Origin: Rhodoferax sp. BLA1 | Lineage (GTDB): Bacteria; Pseudomonadota; Gammaproteobacteria; Burkholderiales; Burkholderiaceae_C | Direction: 5' to 3' | DNA length: 64,000 nucleotides | Assembly: GCF_013416775.1 (NCBI RefSeq) | Contig: NZ_SZVI01000009.1 | Location: 434,001-498,000, forward strand | Part shown: one piece after another, positions 25,443 to 33,411 of the stretch | How the letters are laid out: every line of letters begins with the position of its first letter | Numbering within the stretch: the first letter of the stretch is position 1 | Made by a program: the position numbers and the translations under genes | Notes under the pieces: model-generated | The model's input: only the letters and a program-made list of their open reading frames with translations | Database searches by the model: none | What the model was told of the DNA's origin: nothing

Positions 25443-26744
25443 TCAAAACAAGGCCACTTCCTGCCCCAGCATCACCCGGGTGACCAGGGTGACACCACCC
25501 TCCGTCACATGAAAACGCTTGGCGTCTGCCACCGGGTCCAGGCCAATCTGGGTGCCCTCCGGCACCGTGCAGTTCTTGTCAATGATGCATTTTTTCAGGA
25601 TGCAGTTGGCACCCACCTGGACATTGGACAAGATGATCGCGTCCTCCACCAGGCAATGGTTGTGGATACGCACGTCTGAGAACAACATGCTGCGCCGCAC
25701 CGTGGCGCCGCTGATGATGCAGCCACAAGCCACCAGAGAGTCCAAAGCTGTGCCTTGGCGGCCGGGTTCGTCGTGCACAAACTTGGCGGGCGGGCTGTGT
25801 GGCTGCCAGGTCCAGATCGGCCACTCGTTGTCATACAGGTTCAGATGGGGCGTGACCTGAACCAGATCCATATTGGCCGTCCAATACGCGTCCAGGCTGT
25901 GCACATCTCGCCAATACGCAGGTTTATCGAGGTCTCCCACGCGGCTGTCTGCGTAGTTCTGCGCGTACACGCGGTGCTGGCGAACACAATGGGGAATCAC
26001 GTCTTGGCAAAAGTTGTGGCTGGAGTTGGGGTCATCGGCATCCCGCTGCAACTGGGCGTACAAGAAGTCGGCGTTGAAGACGTAAATGCCCATGCTGACC
26101 ATCACCGAGGCGCTCTCACCACTCTGGGGCTGCCCGTTGCTGCTACCCAGCCCCACCACACGCTGCGTGTCATCCAGCACCAGCGACGCAAAACGCTGCG
26201 CCTCACTGGCAGGCACCGGCATACAGGCCAGGGTCAGGTCGGCCTGGCGCTCCACATGCGCGGCCAGGATGCGACCATAGTCCATGCGGTAGATGTGGTC
26301 CCCTGAGAGCACCAGCACATAACGCGGCGCAGCCCGGCGAATTTCGCGCAGGTTCTGGAACACCGCATCCGCACTGCCGCGGTACCACTGCGACTCGTTG
26401 AGTTGCTGCTGGGCCGGCATGATCTCGATGAACTCGCCCAGGCGACCGTCCAGAAAACTCCACCCCAGTTGCAAATGACGGATCAGGCTTTGCGCCCGGT
26501 ACTGGGTGGCCACACCCACGCGCCGCACCCCGGAGTTCACACAGTTGGACAACACAAAATCGATGATGCGGAACTTGCCACCAAAAGCCAGCGCCGGTTT
26601 GGAACGCCAGTCGGTCAGCTCGTGCAGGCTGCCGGCGTGGCCACCCTCCAGGATCATGGCAAAGGTGTTGCGGGTGACCTGGCTGACAAAACGCGGTTCG
26701 TGTCGGCGCCCGCTGCGCTCGTCTGGCTCTGGCTCAAATCTCAT
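25443..26744 (-). CDS. glgC: Glucose-1-phosphate adenylyltransferase-like protein
   Basis: A 433-residue GlgC homologue: TDWRSKPALAFGGKFRIIDFVLSNCVNSGVRRVGV, the sugar-nucleotide Asp in VLSGDHIYRMDYG, and a C-terminal left-handed beta-helix (about 320-433) for allosteric and oligomer contacts. The family makes ADP-glucose for glycogen. The N-terminal nucleotide loop, normally LAGGRGSRLxxLT, reads LEGGHAGSLHELT (residues 32-44): the catalytic-loop Arg is absent and Glu replaces Ala. It may be a regulatory or altered-substrate paralogue. No other glycogen gene is nearby. AGGAG precedes the ATG. Confidence 0.88.
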   Translation of the reverse strand: MRFEPEPDERSGRRHEPRFVSQVTRNTFAMILEGGHAGSLHELTDWRSKPALAFGGKFRIIDFVLSNCVNSGVRRVGVATQYRAQSLIRHLQLGWSFLDGRLGEFIEIMPAQQQLNESQWYRGSADAVFQNLREIRRAAPRYVLVLSGDHIYRMDYGRILAAHVERQADLTLACMPVPASEAQRFASLVLDDTQRVVGLGSSNGQPQSGESASVMVSMGIYVFNADFLYAQLQRDADDPNSSHNFCQDVIPHCVRQHRVYAQNYADSRVGDLDKPAYWRDVHSLDAYWTANMDLVQVTPHLNLYDNEWPIWTWQPHSPPAKFVHDEPGRQGTALDSLVACGCIISGATVRRSMLFSDVRIHNHCLVEDAIILSNVQVGANCILKKCIIDKNCTVPEGTQIGLDPVADAKRFHVTEGGVTLVTRVMLGQEVALF

Positions 26745-26786
26745 GGTGTGTCTCCTGGTTTAGACCATGCGCCAGCGCTGACAGTC

Positions 26787-28376
26787 TCAGGTCAGCAGCA
26801 GCGCCATCGAAGGCAATCTGAACTGGGCGGCCACATCGCGCAGCCCTGCGGCCTGGTCCTGCAGGTTCTGCGCCGCTGCGGCCGACTCTTCGACCACCGC
26901 CGCGTTCTGCTGGGTCAGGCTGTCGAGCTGGGTCACCGCCTGGTTGATGTTGGTCATGGTGCCGCTCAGGGCCACACTGCCCGCATGGATCTCGCCAATG
27001 GCCGCCGAGACACGTTTGACCGAGTCCACCATGTGCACCATGGTGTCAAGCGCTTGTTGGGCCTTCTGGGTGCCGAGTTCGATCTTGCTGGCAGAAGACC
27101 CGATCAGTGATTTGATCTCACGGGCCGCTTGCGCAGACCGGTTGGCCAGGGTCCGCACCTCGGCCGCCACCACCGCAAAACCACGCCCTTGCTCACCGGC
27201 ACGCGCTGCTTCCACCGCGGCGTTGAGCGCCAGAATATTGGTCTGAAAGGCAATGCCATCAATCACCGCAATGATCTCCACAATCTGGCGGGACGAGGTG
27301 TGGATGTCTTGCATGGTCTGCATCACCTCGGCCATCACGGCGCTGCCCTGGGTGGCCTCCTGACTGGCTGATTTGGCCAGCGCATCACCCCGGCTGGCGG
27401 CCAGTAGCGAGCTGTGCATGTTGGCCGCCACATCCTCGATGGAGGCGGCGGTTTGCTGCAGATAGGACGCCGCCGTCTCGATCCGGCTCGACAAATCCAG
27501 GTTGCCAGCGGCAATCTCCGTGGAGCCTTCGGCCACACTGTGGCTGGCGGTCTGCACCTGGTGCACCAAAGTGTGCAAAGACGTTTGCATGCGGCTCAGG
27601 GCAATCAGCAGCCGACCAGCTTCATCGCGGTTGTGGCCGCCAAAGTGGTGCGTCAAATCGAGCGAGGCCACCCGATCGGCGGTGTCCACCGCCAGCTGGA
27701 TCGGTGTTTTGATGCTGCGAATCAGCCAGACCGACAACACTGCACCCAGCAACAAGGCACACACACTGAAGACCACCAGGCCCCAGCGTGCGTTCAGGCT
27801 CAGTCCAGCAATACCCTGCGCCGAGGTGTCGATCTTGGCCCGCTGGGCATCCTCGAGTTGTTTCACTGCAGCCTGCAACTCGGTGGCTGCGGGTGTGAAC
27901 TGTTCGGTGTAGGCCTGCTCAATCTTGGCGGTGACACCACCGTCACGCGCCGCAATCAGATCCTGCAGTGATTTGGCAAACCGGGTGTTGGCGGCTTGCA
28001 TGCGGACCAAGGTGGCTTGGTCTTCTGGCGCTGTGAGTTTGTCACCGAGTTGAACCAGCAAGGCCGCTACCTGGTCGGCCGTCTGTTTGATCTCTGGCAT
28101 CAGGACATCACCGACCTGGGGCTCAGAACTCAAGGCCAAACCTTTGGTGCGGGCCACATTCACCAGAATATGGCGCTGCAGGTCGGCCGCCAGGCGCTCG
28201 GTGACCATGACCTCACCCACCATGCGCTCGGTGTCCCCACTGACACGTTGCAGTGACCAGAACCCAATGCTTGAGCCCAGCAAAGCCACCGCCAGAACCA
28301 GCGCCAGAACGACCGCTATCTTGCGCGAAAACGAGCCCGTGGCCCCGGTGGCAGACGCGTCATAACGATGTGACAT
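26787..28376 (-). CDS. Methyl-accepting chemotaxis protein with four-helix-type sensor
   Basis: A 529-residue chemoreceptor starting MSHRYDASATG at the ATG 28376, which has AAAGAGAAG upstream (the frame is open further). TM1 about 20-42, a helical periplasmic domain (about 43-195) of the 4HB kind, TM2 about 196-218, HAMP, then the conserved tip [23 protein letters not shown]. No CheR pentapeptide at the C-terminus. A weaker Pho-box-like site lies upstream, overlapping the end of the hydrolase gene. Confidence 0.92.
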   Translation of the reverse strand: MSHRYDASATGATGSFSRKIAVVLALVLAVALLGSSIGFWSLQRVSGDTERMVGEVMVTERLAADLQRHILVNVARTKGLALSSEPQVGDVLMPEIKQTADQVAALLVQLGDKLTAPEDQATLVRMQAANTRFAKSLQDLIAARDGGVTAKIEQAYTEQFTPAATELQAAVKQLEDAQRAKIDTSAQGIAGLSLNARWGLVVFSVCALLLGAVLSVWLIRSIKTPIQLAVDTADRVASLDLTHHFGGHNRDEAGRLLIALSRMQTSLHTLVHQVQTASHSVAEGSTEIAAGNLDLSSRIETAASYLQQTAASIEDVAANMHSSLLAASRGDALAKSASQEATQGSAVMAEVMQTMQDIHTSSRQIVEIIAVIDGIAFQTNILALNAAVEAARAGEQGRGFAVVAAEVRTLANRSAQAAREIKSLIGSSASKIELGTQKAQQALDTMVHMVDSVKRVSAAIGEIHAGSVALSGTMTNINQAVTQLDSLTQQNAAVVEESAAAAQNLQDQAAGLRDVAAQFRLPSMALLLT

Positions 28377-28458
28377 GAACGACTTCTCTTTCCTAATCAT
28401 CGACCTGTGCTGGCCAGACAAATGACGTCCCAAAACCAGCACTGAGCCTGTAGAAAGT

Positions 28459-28492
28459 ATTGTGTGTCACTGATATTTCAGCGCTGTGACAG
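28459..28492 (-). promoter_or_regulatory. Weak Pho-box-like site before the chemoreceptor gene
   Basis: Minus strand: CTGTCAC-AGCG-CTGAAAT (28492-28475), period 11 bp, then 10 bp, then CACAAT (28464-28459). The first heptamer is perfect, the second matches 5 of 7. Confidence 0.4.
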
Positions 28493-29224
28493 CCACTGCG
28501 CCACACGTGCCAAGACCCAGGGTCCGTCGTCCAGCGGCAAGTCATGGCCGGCGCCAGGATGTATCTGCAAGGGGCATTGCCAGACCGCCGCCAGGCGGCG
28601 TGAACAGGCCACACTGACAAGGTTGTCCAGCTCGCTGGCCAACAACAGACTGGGCACAGCCAAGGGGCCAGCAGGTGCACAAAAGCGGGCCGCCGCCCAC
28701 AGCTGGCACAGGGCATTGCCACCCGACACCGGGTTGGCACGACGCAGCGCCAGCCACTGCGGCAAAACAGAGGCATCCCTTCCACGGCTGGTGATGCGCA
28801 AAATGGTTTGTTCACACAGCTCGTCCGAGGTGCCGGGCCAGGCCAGGCGCAGCAAGCTGAGGTAATTGGCGGGTCGCAGGCGCTGGTAAAACGGGTTGAA
28901 GGGCCGCATGCTGGTGTTGATGAGCACCTGGGCGGCCACCTCCTCAGGGCGACTGTGTGACCAGGCCACCGCCACCATCGCACCCAGCGACATCGCCAAC
29001 AGATGGTAGGGTGGCGCCATCTGGCGCTGGGCCAGCTGGGCGCGGCAATCCGCGACCAGGCCCTCGACAGTCGTTGGGCTGCGCTGATAGTTCAGACGCC
29101 CGTTGCCAGGCAAGTCCAGGGTCACCACCGTGTCCCCTGGAAAAGCCTGCTGGAACAGGCCCAGAAAGTCACCCCAATGGCGGCTCTCCCGGGTCAGTCC
29201 GCGTAACAAAATCCAGGTGGCCAT
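28478..29224 (-). CDS. Alpha/beta hydrolase
   Basis: A 248-residue hydrolase: nucleophile elbow LLAMSLGAMVA with the Ser, catalytic Asp probably in SLLLASELDNLVS, and His in HPGAGHDLPLDDG. The first strand is WILLRGLTRESRHWGDF, with DLPGNGRLN following, as in BioH-like or lipase-like members. The substrate is unknown. It starts 6 bp after the M14 peptidase gene ends, so the two are almost certainly co-transcribed. Confidence 0.88.
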   Translation of the reverse strand: MATWILLRGLTRESRHWGDFLGLFQQAFPGDTVVTLDLPGNGRLNYQRSPTTVEGLVADCRAQLAQRQMAPPYHLLAMSLGAMVAVAWSHSRPEEVAAQVLINTSMRPFNPFYQRLRPANYLSLLRLAWPGTSDELCEQTILRITSRGRDASVLPQWLALRRANPVSGGNALCQLWAAARFCAPAGPLAVPSLLLASELDNLVSVACSRRLAAVWQCPLQIHPGAGHDLPLDDGPWVLARVAQWLSQR

Positions 29225-29230
29225 GTTTGT

Positions 29231-30244
29231 TCAGTACCAATCTTGCAAGGCTTGGGCATGGTGTTGCGCCCGGGTCTCTGCGCTGGGCAACCACAGGCGG
29301 TAACCACAGGCCGCGCGCGACAAAAAATCCAGCAGCAACTGGTGCTGACGCAGCACACGCTGTTGGCGATGCTCGATCAGCGGGTTGAACATGCCGTGGC
29401 GCGAAAACAGCTGGCGCGGATTTTTCTTGACCCACAGCCAAGAGCCCATCTCCAGCGTCAAAGGCAAAAAAACCCGATCAGACTGCGCACAGGACTGCAG
29501 ATACAGGTGATCCCACACATCACCATGCGCCAGATACTGCAGGCTTTGCGGCTCAATCAGGTAACGGTGGTGGTTGTTGGACTGCACAAAAATGTGTTTA
29601 AGGGCTTGCATTTCTGCCAGGTGTGCCATGGGCGCACGTTTGTGCGCAAACGGAAACCAGACACGGTCACGCGCACCAAAGCCAGAGTGACAGTCAACCG
29701 AAACACTGAAGTCGCGCGTCAGTAACTCAGCCGCTACCACCTCACACAGCGCCTGGTTTTCAAGCTCCATCACCCCACTTTTGGGGCCACGATACCAGGG
29801 CAGCCCCGAGCTGATGCGCTGCCCACCCACTAGAAACGGCACCGGGTCACTGGCGTTGACCGGGGCATTGCGCATCAGATCCACCCCATTGGGGTTGGCA
29901 CGCGTGCCCAGCGCCATGCCACCTGGGTTGATGATTGGCATAAACACCAGGCGCACGGTTTCGAGCTGCCGGTGCAAGGCACTGTCCCACTGCAGCCGCA
30001 TCACCAGGCTGTGCAGGTACGCAATCACCACCTCCGCCCCAATGCGCTCCAGACCATGCACCCCCCCAAAATAGCCCACCCCAGGCACAGCCACGTCGGG
30101 GTTGCCAAGGCAGATGACATGCACCGGGTAGGTACCGCCACCGGGCAAACTCACCTGACAGGCCACGCGTGACGACAAACGCCCGGCACCCAATTCGATG
30201 ACACGCTCCAGCGCATCCAGCTCAGGTAACTTGGGTGTGGTCAC
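29231..30244 (-). CDS. M14-family zinc carboxypeptidase-like protein
   Basis: A 337-residue peptidase-like protein with GVHGLERIGAEV (His and Glu zinc ligands), SVDCHSGFG (third ligand His) and LTLEMGSW (catalytic Glu). No signal peptide, so it acts in the cytoplasm. DUF2817-like M14 proteins cleave amide bonds of unknown targets. It starts with GTG at 30244 and has a PhoB-type box about 45-80 bp upstream; the downstream hydrolase is 6 bp away. Confidence 0.87.
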   Translation of the reverse strand: MTTPKLPELDALERVIELGAGRLSSRVACQVSLPGGGTYPVHVICLGNPDVAVPGVGYFGGVHGLERIGAEVVIAYLHSLVMRLQWDSALHRQLETVRLVFMPIINPGGMALGTRANPNGVDLMRNAPVNASDPVPFLVGGQRISSGLPWYRGPKSGVMELENQALCEVVAAELLTRDFSVSVDCHSGFGARDRVWFPFAHKRAPMAHLAEMQALKHIFVQSNNHHRYLIEPQSLQYLAHGDVWDHLYLQSCAQSDRVFLPLTLEMGSWLWVKKNPRQLFSRHGMFNPLIEHRQQRVLRQHQLLLDFLSRAACGYRLWLPSAETRAQHHAQALQDWY

Positions 30245-30290
30245 GGGGTTTCTGGTTCAACAAGGCGTTGTGCAGGCAACATGCGACAAG

Positions 30291-30324
30291 AGGCTAGTGG
30301 GCGGACATGTCAAGCACGTGACAA
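30291..30324 (-). promoter_or_regulatory. Pho box and -10 before the M14 peptidase-hydrolase operon
   Basis: Minus strand: TTGTCAC-GTGC-TTGACAT (30324-30307), then exactly 10 bp and TAGCCT (30296-30291). The two heptamers are identical to those of the pstS box. Confidence 0.65.
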
Positions 30325-30349
30325 GGGCCTGCTTCACGGGCTGTGAGTG

Positions 30350-30383
30350 CTGTCACACCGTTGTCACCCGCATGGGCTAACTT
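30350..30383 (+). promoter_or_regulatory. Pho box and -10 before the 36-aa membrane peptide
   Basis: CTGTCAC-ACCG-TTGTCAC (30350-30367), period 11 bp, then exactly 10 bp and TAACTT (30378-30383). It is back to back with the minus-strand box at 30307. Confidence 0.7.
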
Positions 30384-30415
30384 CATCAACCATCTGCCAC
30401 CCTGACACCCACACC

Positions 30416-30526
30416 ATGCCCCTCAAAGCCAATTTTTTTCGCCTGTTGGCCATACCCGCCTGCCTGGTGTGGGGCATCCTGGAGCTGATTTCTCTGCAGC
30501 GGGCACGCCGCTTGACCAAACGCTGA
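30416..30526 (+). CDS. 36-aa single-span membrane peptide, probable Pho-regulon small protein
   Basis: The ATG at 30416 opens a frame of 36 codons ending TGA at 30524. The product starts MPLKANFFRLL, has one hydrophobic span (LLAIPACLVWGILELISL, about residues 10-27) and ends in a basic tail, RARRLTKR. This is the layout of known small inner-membrane regulators. There is no clear ribosome site. A strong Pho box with -10 lies 33-66 bp upstream and no other gene fits that promoter on this strand. I do not recognise a named family. Confidence 0.6.
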   Translation: MPLKANFFRLLAIPACLVWGILELISLQRARRLTKR

Positions 30527-30581
30527 GCGCTTCACAGCAGCCAGGCATGGCGCCTTGGGATCACCGCACCAGCCCAGCGGC

Positions 30582-31889
30582 TCACAGCCTCTTGACGCGG
30601 GTCTGTCGACTTTCCAGATGTTTGAGTGCCAGAAACGTGATGACGCCGATCAGTACCGCCCCACCCAGAAACGCACCATACGCCACCGGCCAGGGAATGC
30701 CTTGGGTCATCATCGAAAACTCGGACATGCCACCCATGCCCGCCAGAATATTGATGGGGGTGAACACCACACCAAACACCGTCAGCTGGTTGATGCGCCG
30801 GTTCTGGTTGATGTTGATGAAGCCAATGGTGGCATCCATCAGGAAGTTGATCTTGTCGAACAGAAACGAGGTGTGGCTGTTGAGTGACTCGATGTTGTGC
30901 AGGATCTGCCGAGCGTCCTCCCCTTGTGAGGTCGACATGATCTTGCTGCGGATCAAAAAATGGATGGCGCGCTGGGTGTCCAGGATGTTGCCCCGGATGC
31001 GGCCATTGAGGTCCTCTTGCTCGGCAATGTCGCCCAGAATGGCGGCGGCCTCACGGTCGGTGATGACCTCGCTGAGCACCTGGCGCCCGACCTCACCCAA
31101 GGTGGCGTAAATGTCTTCGAGTGAGTCGGCCGAGTACTCCACGTCGGCGCCATACAAGTCCAGCAGCACATCGGTGCAGTCAGACACATAACCGGGCTGG
31201 GTCAGGGTGCGCCGGCGTTGTAATCGGAACACCGGCAACTCCTGGTTGCGCAAGGTGAAAAGAACCCCCTGATGCAACACAAAACTCACCGGCACACTGC
31301 GCGACTTGCCCTCGCGGTCCAGCAAAAAGTTGGAATGCAGGTGGATGTCACCGTTGTCTTCAATACGGTAGCGTGAGCTCGCTTCCAGGTCGGTTACATC
31401 ATCGGGGTCCGAGAAAGTCAAGCCAAAATGCAGACCAACAAAATTGCGCTCGGCTTTGCTGGCACCCAGCAGATCGATCCAGATCGGCTGCAGACCTTCC
31501 AGACTCTTGCGACCTTCCACGGCAATTTGCCGCAGACGCCCATCCACCAGCACAAAGGCATTGATCTGGCTTTCGTTGAACGCAGGCTCCCGGCTGTCTG
31601 CCAGCAGCGCCCGAAGTGAATCGGAGATTTCCCACAAGACGTCGTTTTGCCGCTCGGCAGATAACTGCGCCCACAACAACATCGCCTCGTCTACCGGCAA
31701 AGACTCCAGGATGGTGCCAATCTCGCTGGCAGGCCATGGGGACAGCAGATTGTGCAGCTCGGCCAGATGTTGGCGCTGAACCAGCGTTTCCACGATGGCC
31801 TGTCGCGGCATGCTCTGGTTGTGGACCAAACTCTCAATGCGCTTTTGCTTCTTGAGCAGCTCGGACACCTTCTCTGCGGGCACACTCAT
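30582..31889 (-). CDS. CorA-like divalent cation transporter with MgtE-N-like N-terminus
   Basis: A 435-residue protein. Residues ~1-95 (SMPRQAIVETLVQRQHLAEL, ILESLPVDEAMLLWAQL) resemble the helical MgtE N-domain. Residues ~110-380 match the CorA cytoplasmic funnel with a long stalk helix, and two C-terminal membrane segments follow. The CorA pore signature GMN is replaced: ILAGMGGMSEF. Ion selectivity may therefore differ. It follows a 70-aa gene (22-bp gap) that has a Pho-box-like promoter; both may respond to phosphate or Mg-phosphate balance. Confidence 0.83.
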   Translation of the reverse strand: MSVPAEKVSELLKKQKRIESLVHNQSMPRQAIVETLVQRQHLAELHNLLSPWPASEIGTILESLPVDEAMLLWAQLSAERQNDVLWEISDSLRALLADSREPAFNESQINAFVLVDGRLRQIAVEGRKSLEGLQPIWIDLLGASKAERNFVGLHFGLTFSDPDDVTDLEASSRYRIEDNGDIHLHSNFLLDREGKSRSVPVSFVLHQGVLFTLRNQELPVFRLQRRRTLTQPGYVSDCTDVLLDLYGADVEYSADSLEDIYATLGEVGRQVLSEVITDREAAAILGDIAEQEDLNGRIRGNILDTQRAIHFLIRSKIMSTSQGEDARQILHNIESLNSHTSFLFDKINFLMDATIGFININQNRRINQLTVFGVVFTPINILAGMGGMSEFSMMTQGIPWPVAYGAFLGGAVLIGVITFLALKHLESRQTRVKRL

Positions 31890-31911
31890 GCAGCCCGCGC
31901 CTCAGACCAGC

Positions 31912-32124
31912 TCACCTTCGGGTGTGCCGCATGAATTCGCTGTTCTGATCCTTGATCAGATGGCGATAGGGAACATTCCAGTCCTGCTGCAGACCGGTGA
32001 TCGGCTCGACCGCCTTGCTGTCCTCAAACTCCACCTGCGCCTGTCGGCACAGCGGGTCATCGGGGCCATAACGGCGGTAGAGCTTGTGAAACAGTCGTTC
32101 GAGATTGTCCAAGTGCCTTGTCAT
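31912..32124 (-). CDS. 70-aa protein of unknown function upstream of the CorA-like gene
   Basis: Begins MTRHLDNLERLFHKLYRRYG; charged, no membrane segment, helix followed by a polar tail DQNSEFMRHTRR. It is 22 bp upstream of the CorA-like gene on the same strand, with a possible PhoB promoter about 37-70 bp before the ATG. No known domain recognised. Confidence 0.65.
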   Translation of the reverse strand: MTRHLDNLERLFHKLYRRYGPDDPLCRQAQVEFEDSKAVEPITGLQQDWNVPYRHLIKDQNSEFMRHTRR

Positions 32125-32160
32125 GATGATTCCAAGCTTTCAGACCCTAAACACGCAGGC

Positions 32161-32194
32161 ATAGTAGCCAATGGACAAGTCACTCAGATGACAA
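32161..32194 (-). promoter_or_regulatory. Pho-box-like promoter of the 70-aa/CorA-like operon
   Basis: Minus strand: TTGTCAT-CTGA-GTGACTT (32194-32177), then exactly 10 bp and TACTAT (32166-32161), a strong -10. The second heptamer is divergent. Confidence 0.55.
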
Positions 32195-32263
32195 AGCGCC
32201 AAAGTTTTGACCCAAGGCAACAAGCGGCCAAATGCCAGCAAACACGGCAACCATTTAGCAAAA

Positions 32264-32297
32264 TTGTCATCAAGATTTCACACAACAAGCCTAGGAA
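32264..32297 (+). promoter_or_regulatory. Possible Pho box before ppx
   Basis: TTGTCAT-CAAG-ATTTCAC (32264-32281), period 11 bp, then 10 bp and TAGGAA (a poor -10). The ppx ATG is 100 bp further on. Confidence 0.4.
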
Positions 32298-32396
32298 ATT
32301 CGGCACATCCGAGGACGCCAACGGCTTGAACACTGCAATGACGGGGGCCGCGTTGAATGCTATGCTGACATCCGTCAAAAAAAAGCAATCACCAAC

Positions 32397-33317
32397 ATGC
32401 AAGATGGAATGCGCCTGGCGGCAGTGGATTTGGGCTCCAACAGTTTTCGCCTGGAATTAGGCCATGTCGAAGGCGGCAAGTTTTGCCGCAGCGACTACCT
32501 CAAAGAAACGGTGCGACTCGGCAACGGGCTCGACCAACAGTCCAGATTAACGCCACAGGCCATGCAACGGGGCTGGGACTGTCTGGGCCGCTTTGGTGAA
32601 CGTTTGCGCGACTTTGCCCCGGACCGGCTCAGCGCGGTCACCACCCAGACCTTGCGTGAGGCCCACAACCGCGACGAGTTCCTGACCCAGGGCGGCCGCT
32701 TGCTGGGCCACGCCATCGAGGTGATCTCGGGCGAGCAGGAAGCCCGCCTGATTTACCAAGGTGTGGCGCAGGCCCTGCCCGATACCACCGACGAGCGCCG
32801 TCTGGTCATCGACATTGGTGGGCGATCTACCGAGCTGATCATTGGCAGCGGCAGCCAGACCCGGCAGATGGCCTCGTACCCAGTGGGCAGTGTCGGCTGG
32901 TCCATGCAGTATTTTCCGGACGGTGAACTCTGCGCACCCGCCTTCGCAGCCGCAGAACAGGCTGCCAAGACGGTGTTGGCACCCGCATTGGCTTTTTGCG
33001 CCCCCCACCAATGGGACAAGGCCTACGGCTCAGCAGGCACCGTCAACGCGGTGGTGGATGTGCTGGCGGCCGCGGGCTGGCCGCCTGGCCACGTCAGTCA
33101 GGACGGCCTGGACTGGCTGCTGGAAAAATTGCTGGCCGCCCACAGCGCCGGTCAACTCAGCATGATGGGGCTGCGTGAAGACCGCAAGGCCATCATTGGC
33201 GGCGGCTTGAGTGTGATGCGGGCCTTGTTTGCCCTCTTGGGCATCAGCCGACTGGAGCAGTCGCTGGGTGGCCTGCGCCATGGCCTGCTGATGGACCTGA
33301 TGCGTCAACCAGCCTGA
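32397..33317 (+). CDS. ppx: Ppx/GppA family phosphatase (short form)
   Basis: A 306-residue exopolyphosphatase/pppGpp phosphatase family protein: AAVDLGSNSFRLEL (phosphate loop 1), VIDIGGRSTELIIG (loop 2) and AYGSAGTVNAV. It has only the two ASKHA domains and lacks the C-terminal HD-like part of the ~500-residue E. coli enzymes, as in short Ppx proteins. It would hydrolyse polyphosphate or pppGpp. Location close to the pho cluster and a possible Pho box support a polyphosphate role. Confidence 0.92.
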   Translation: MQDGMRLAAVDLGSNSFRLELGHVEGGKFCRSDYLKETVRLGNGLDQQSRLTPQAMQRGWDCLGRFGERLRDFAPDRLSAVTTQTLREAHNRDEFLTQGGRLLGHAIEVISGEQEARLIYQGVAQALPDTTDERRLVIDIGGRSTELIIGSGSQTRQMASYPVGSVGWSMQYFPDGELCAPAFAAAEQAAKTVLAPALAFCAPHQWDKAYGSAGTVNAVVDVLAAAGWPPGHVSQDGLDWLLEKLLAAHSAGQLSMMGLREDRKAIIGGGLSVMRALFALLGISRLEQSLGGLRHGLLMDLMRQPA

Positions 33318-33342
33318 GCCTCACCCGGTCTCTGGCGCCCAC

Positions 33343-33374
33343 AAAAAAAGCCCGACGTCTGCCGGGCTTTTTTT
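33343..33374. terminator. Bidirectional terminator between ppx and icd
   Basis: A7-GCCCG(A)CGTCTGC(C)GGGC-T7: a stem flanked by A and T runs serves both convergent genes. Confidence 0.85.
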
Positions 33375-33411
33375 ATGAATCACACACAGCCCAGGGGCTG
33401 TGGCAAATCAC

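Noticed and set aside
26745..26830. Pho box before glgC (CTGTCAG-CGCT-GGCGCAT)
   Set aside because: The second heptamer matches poorly and no -10 lies 10 bp downstream.
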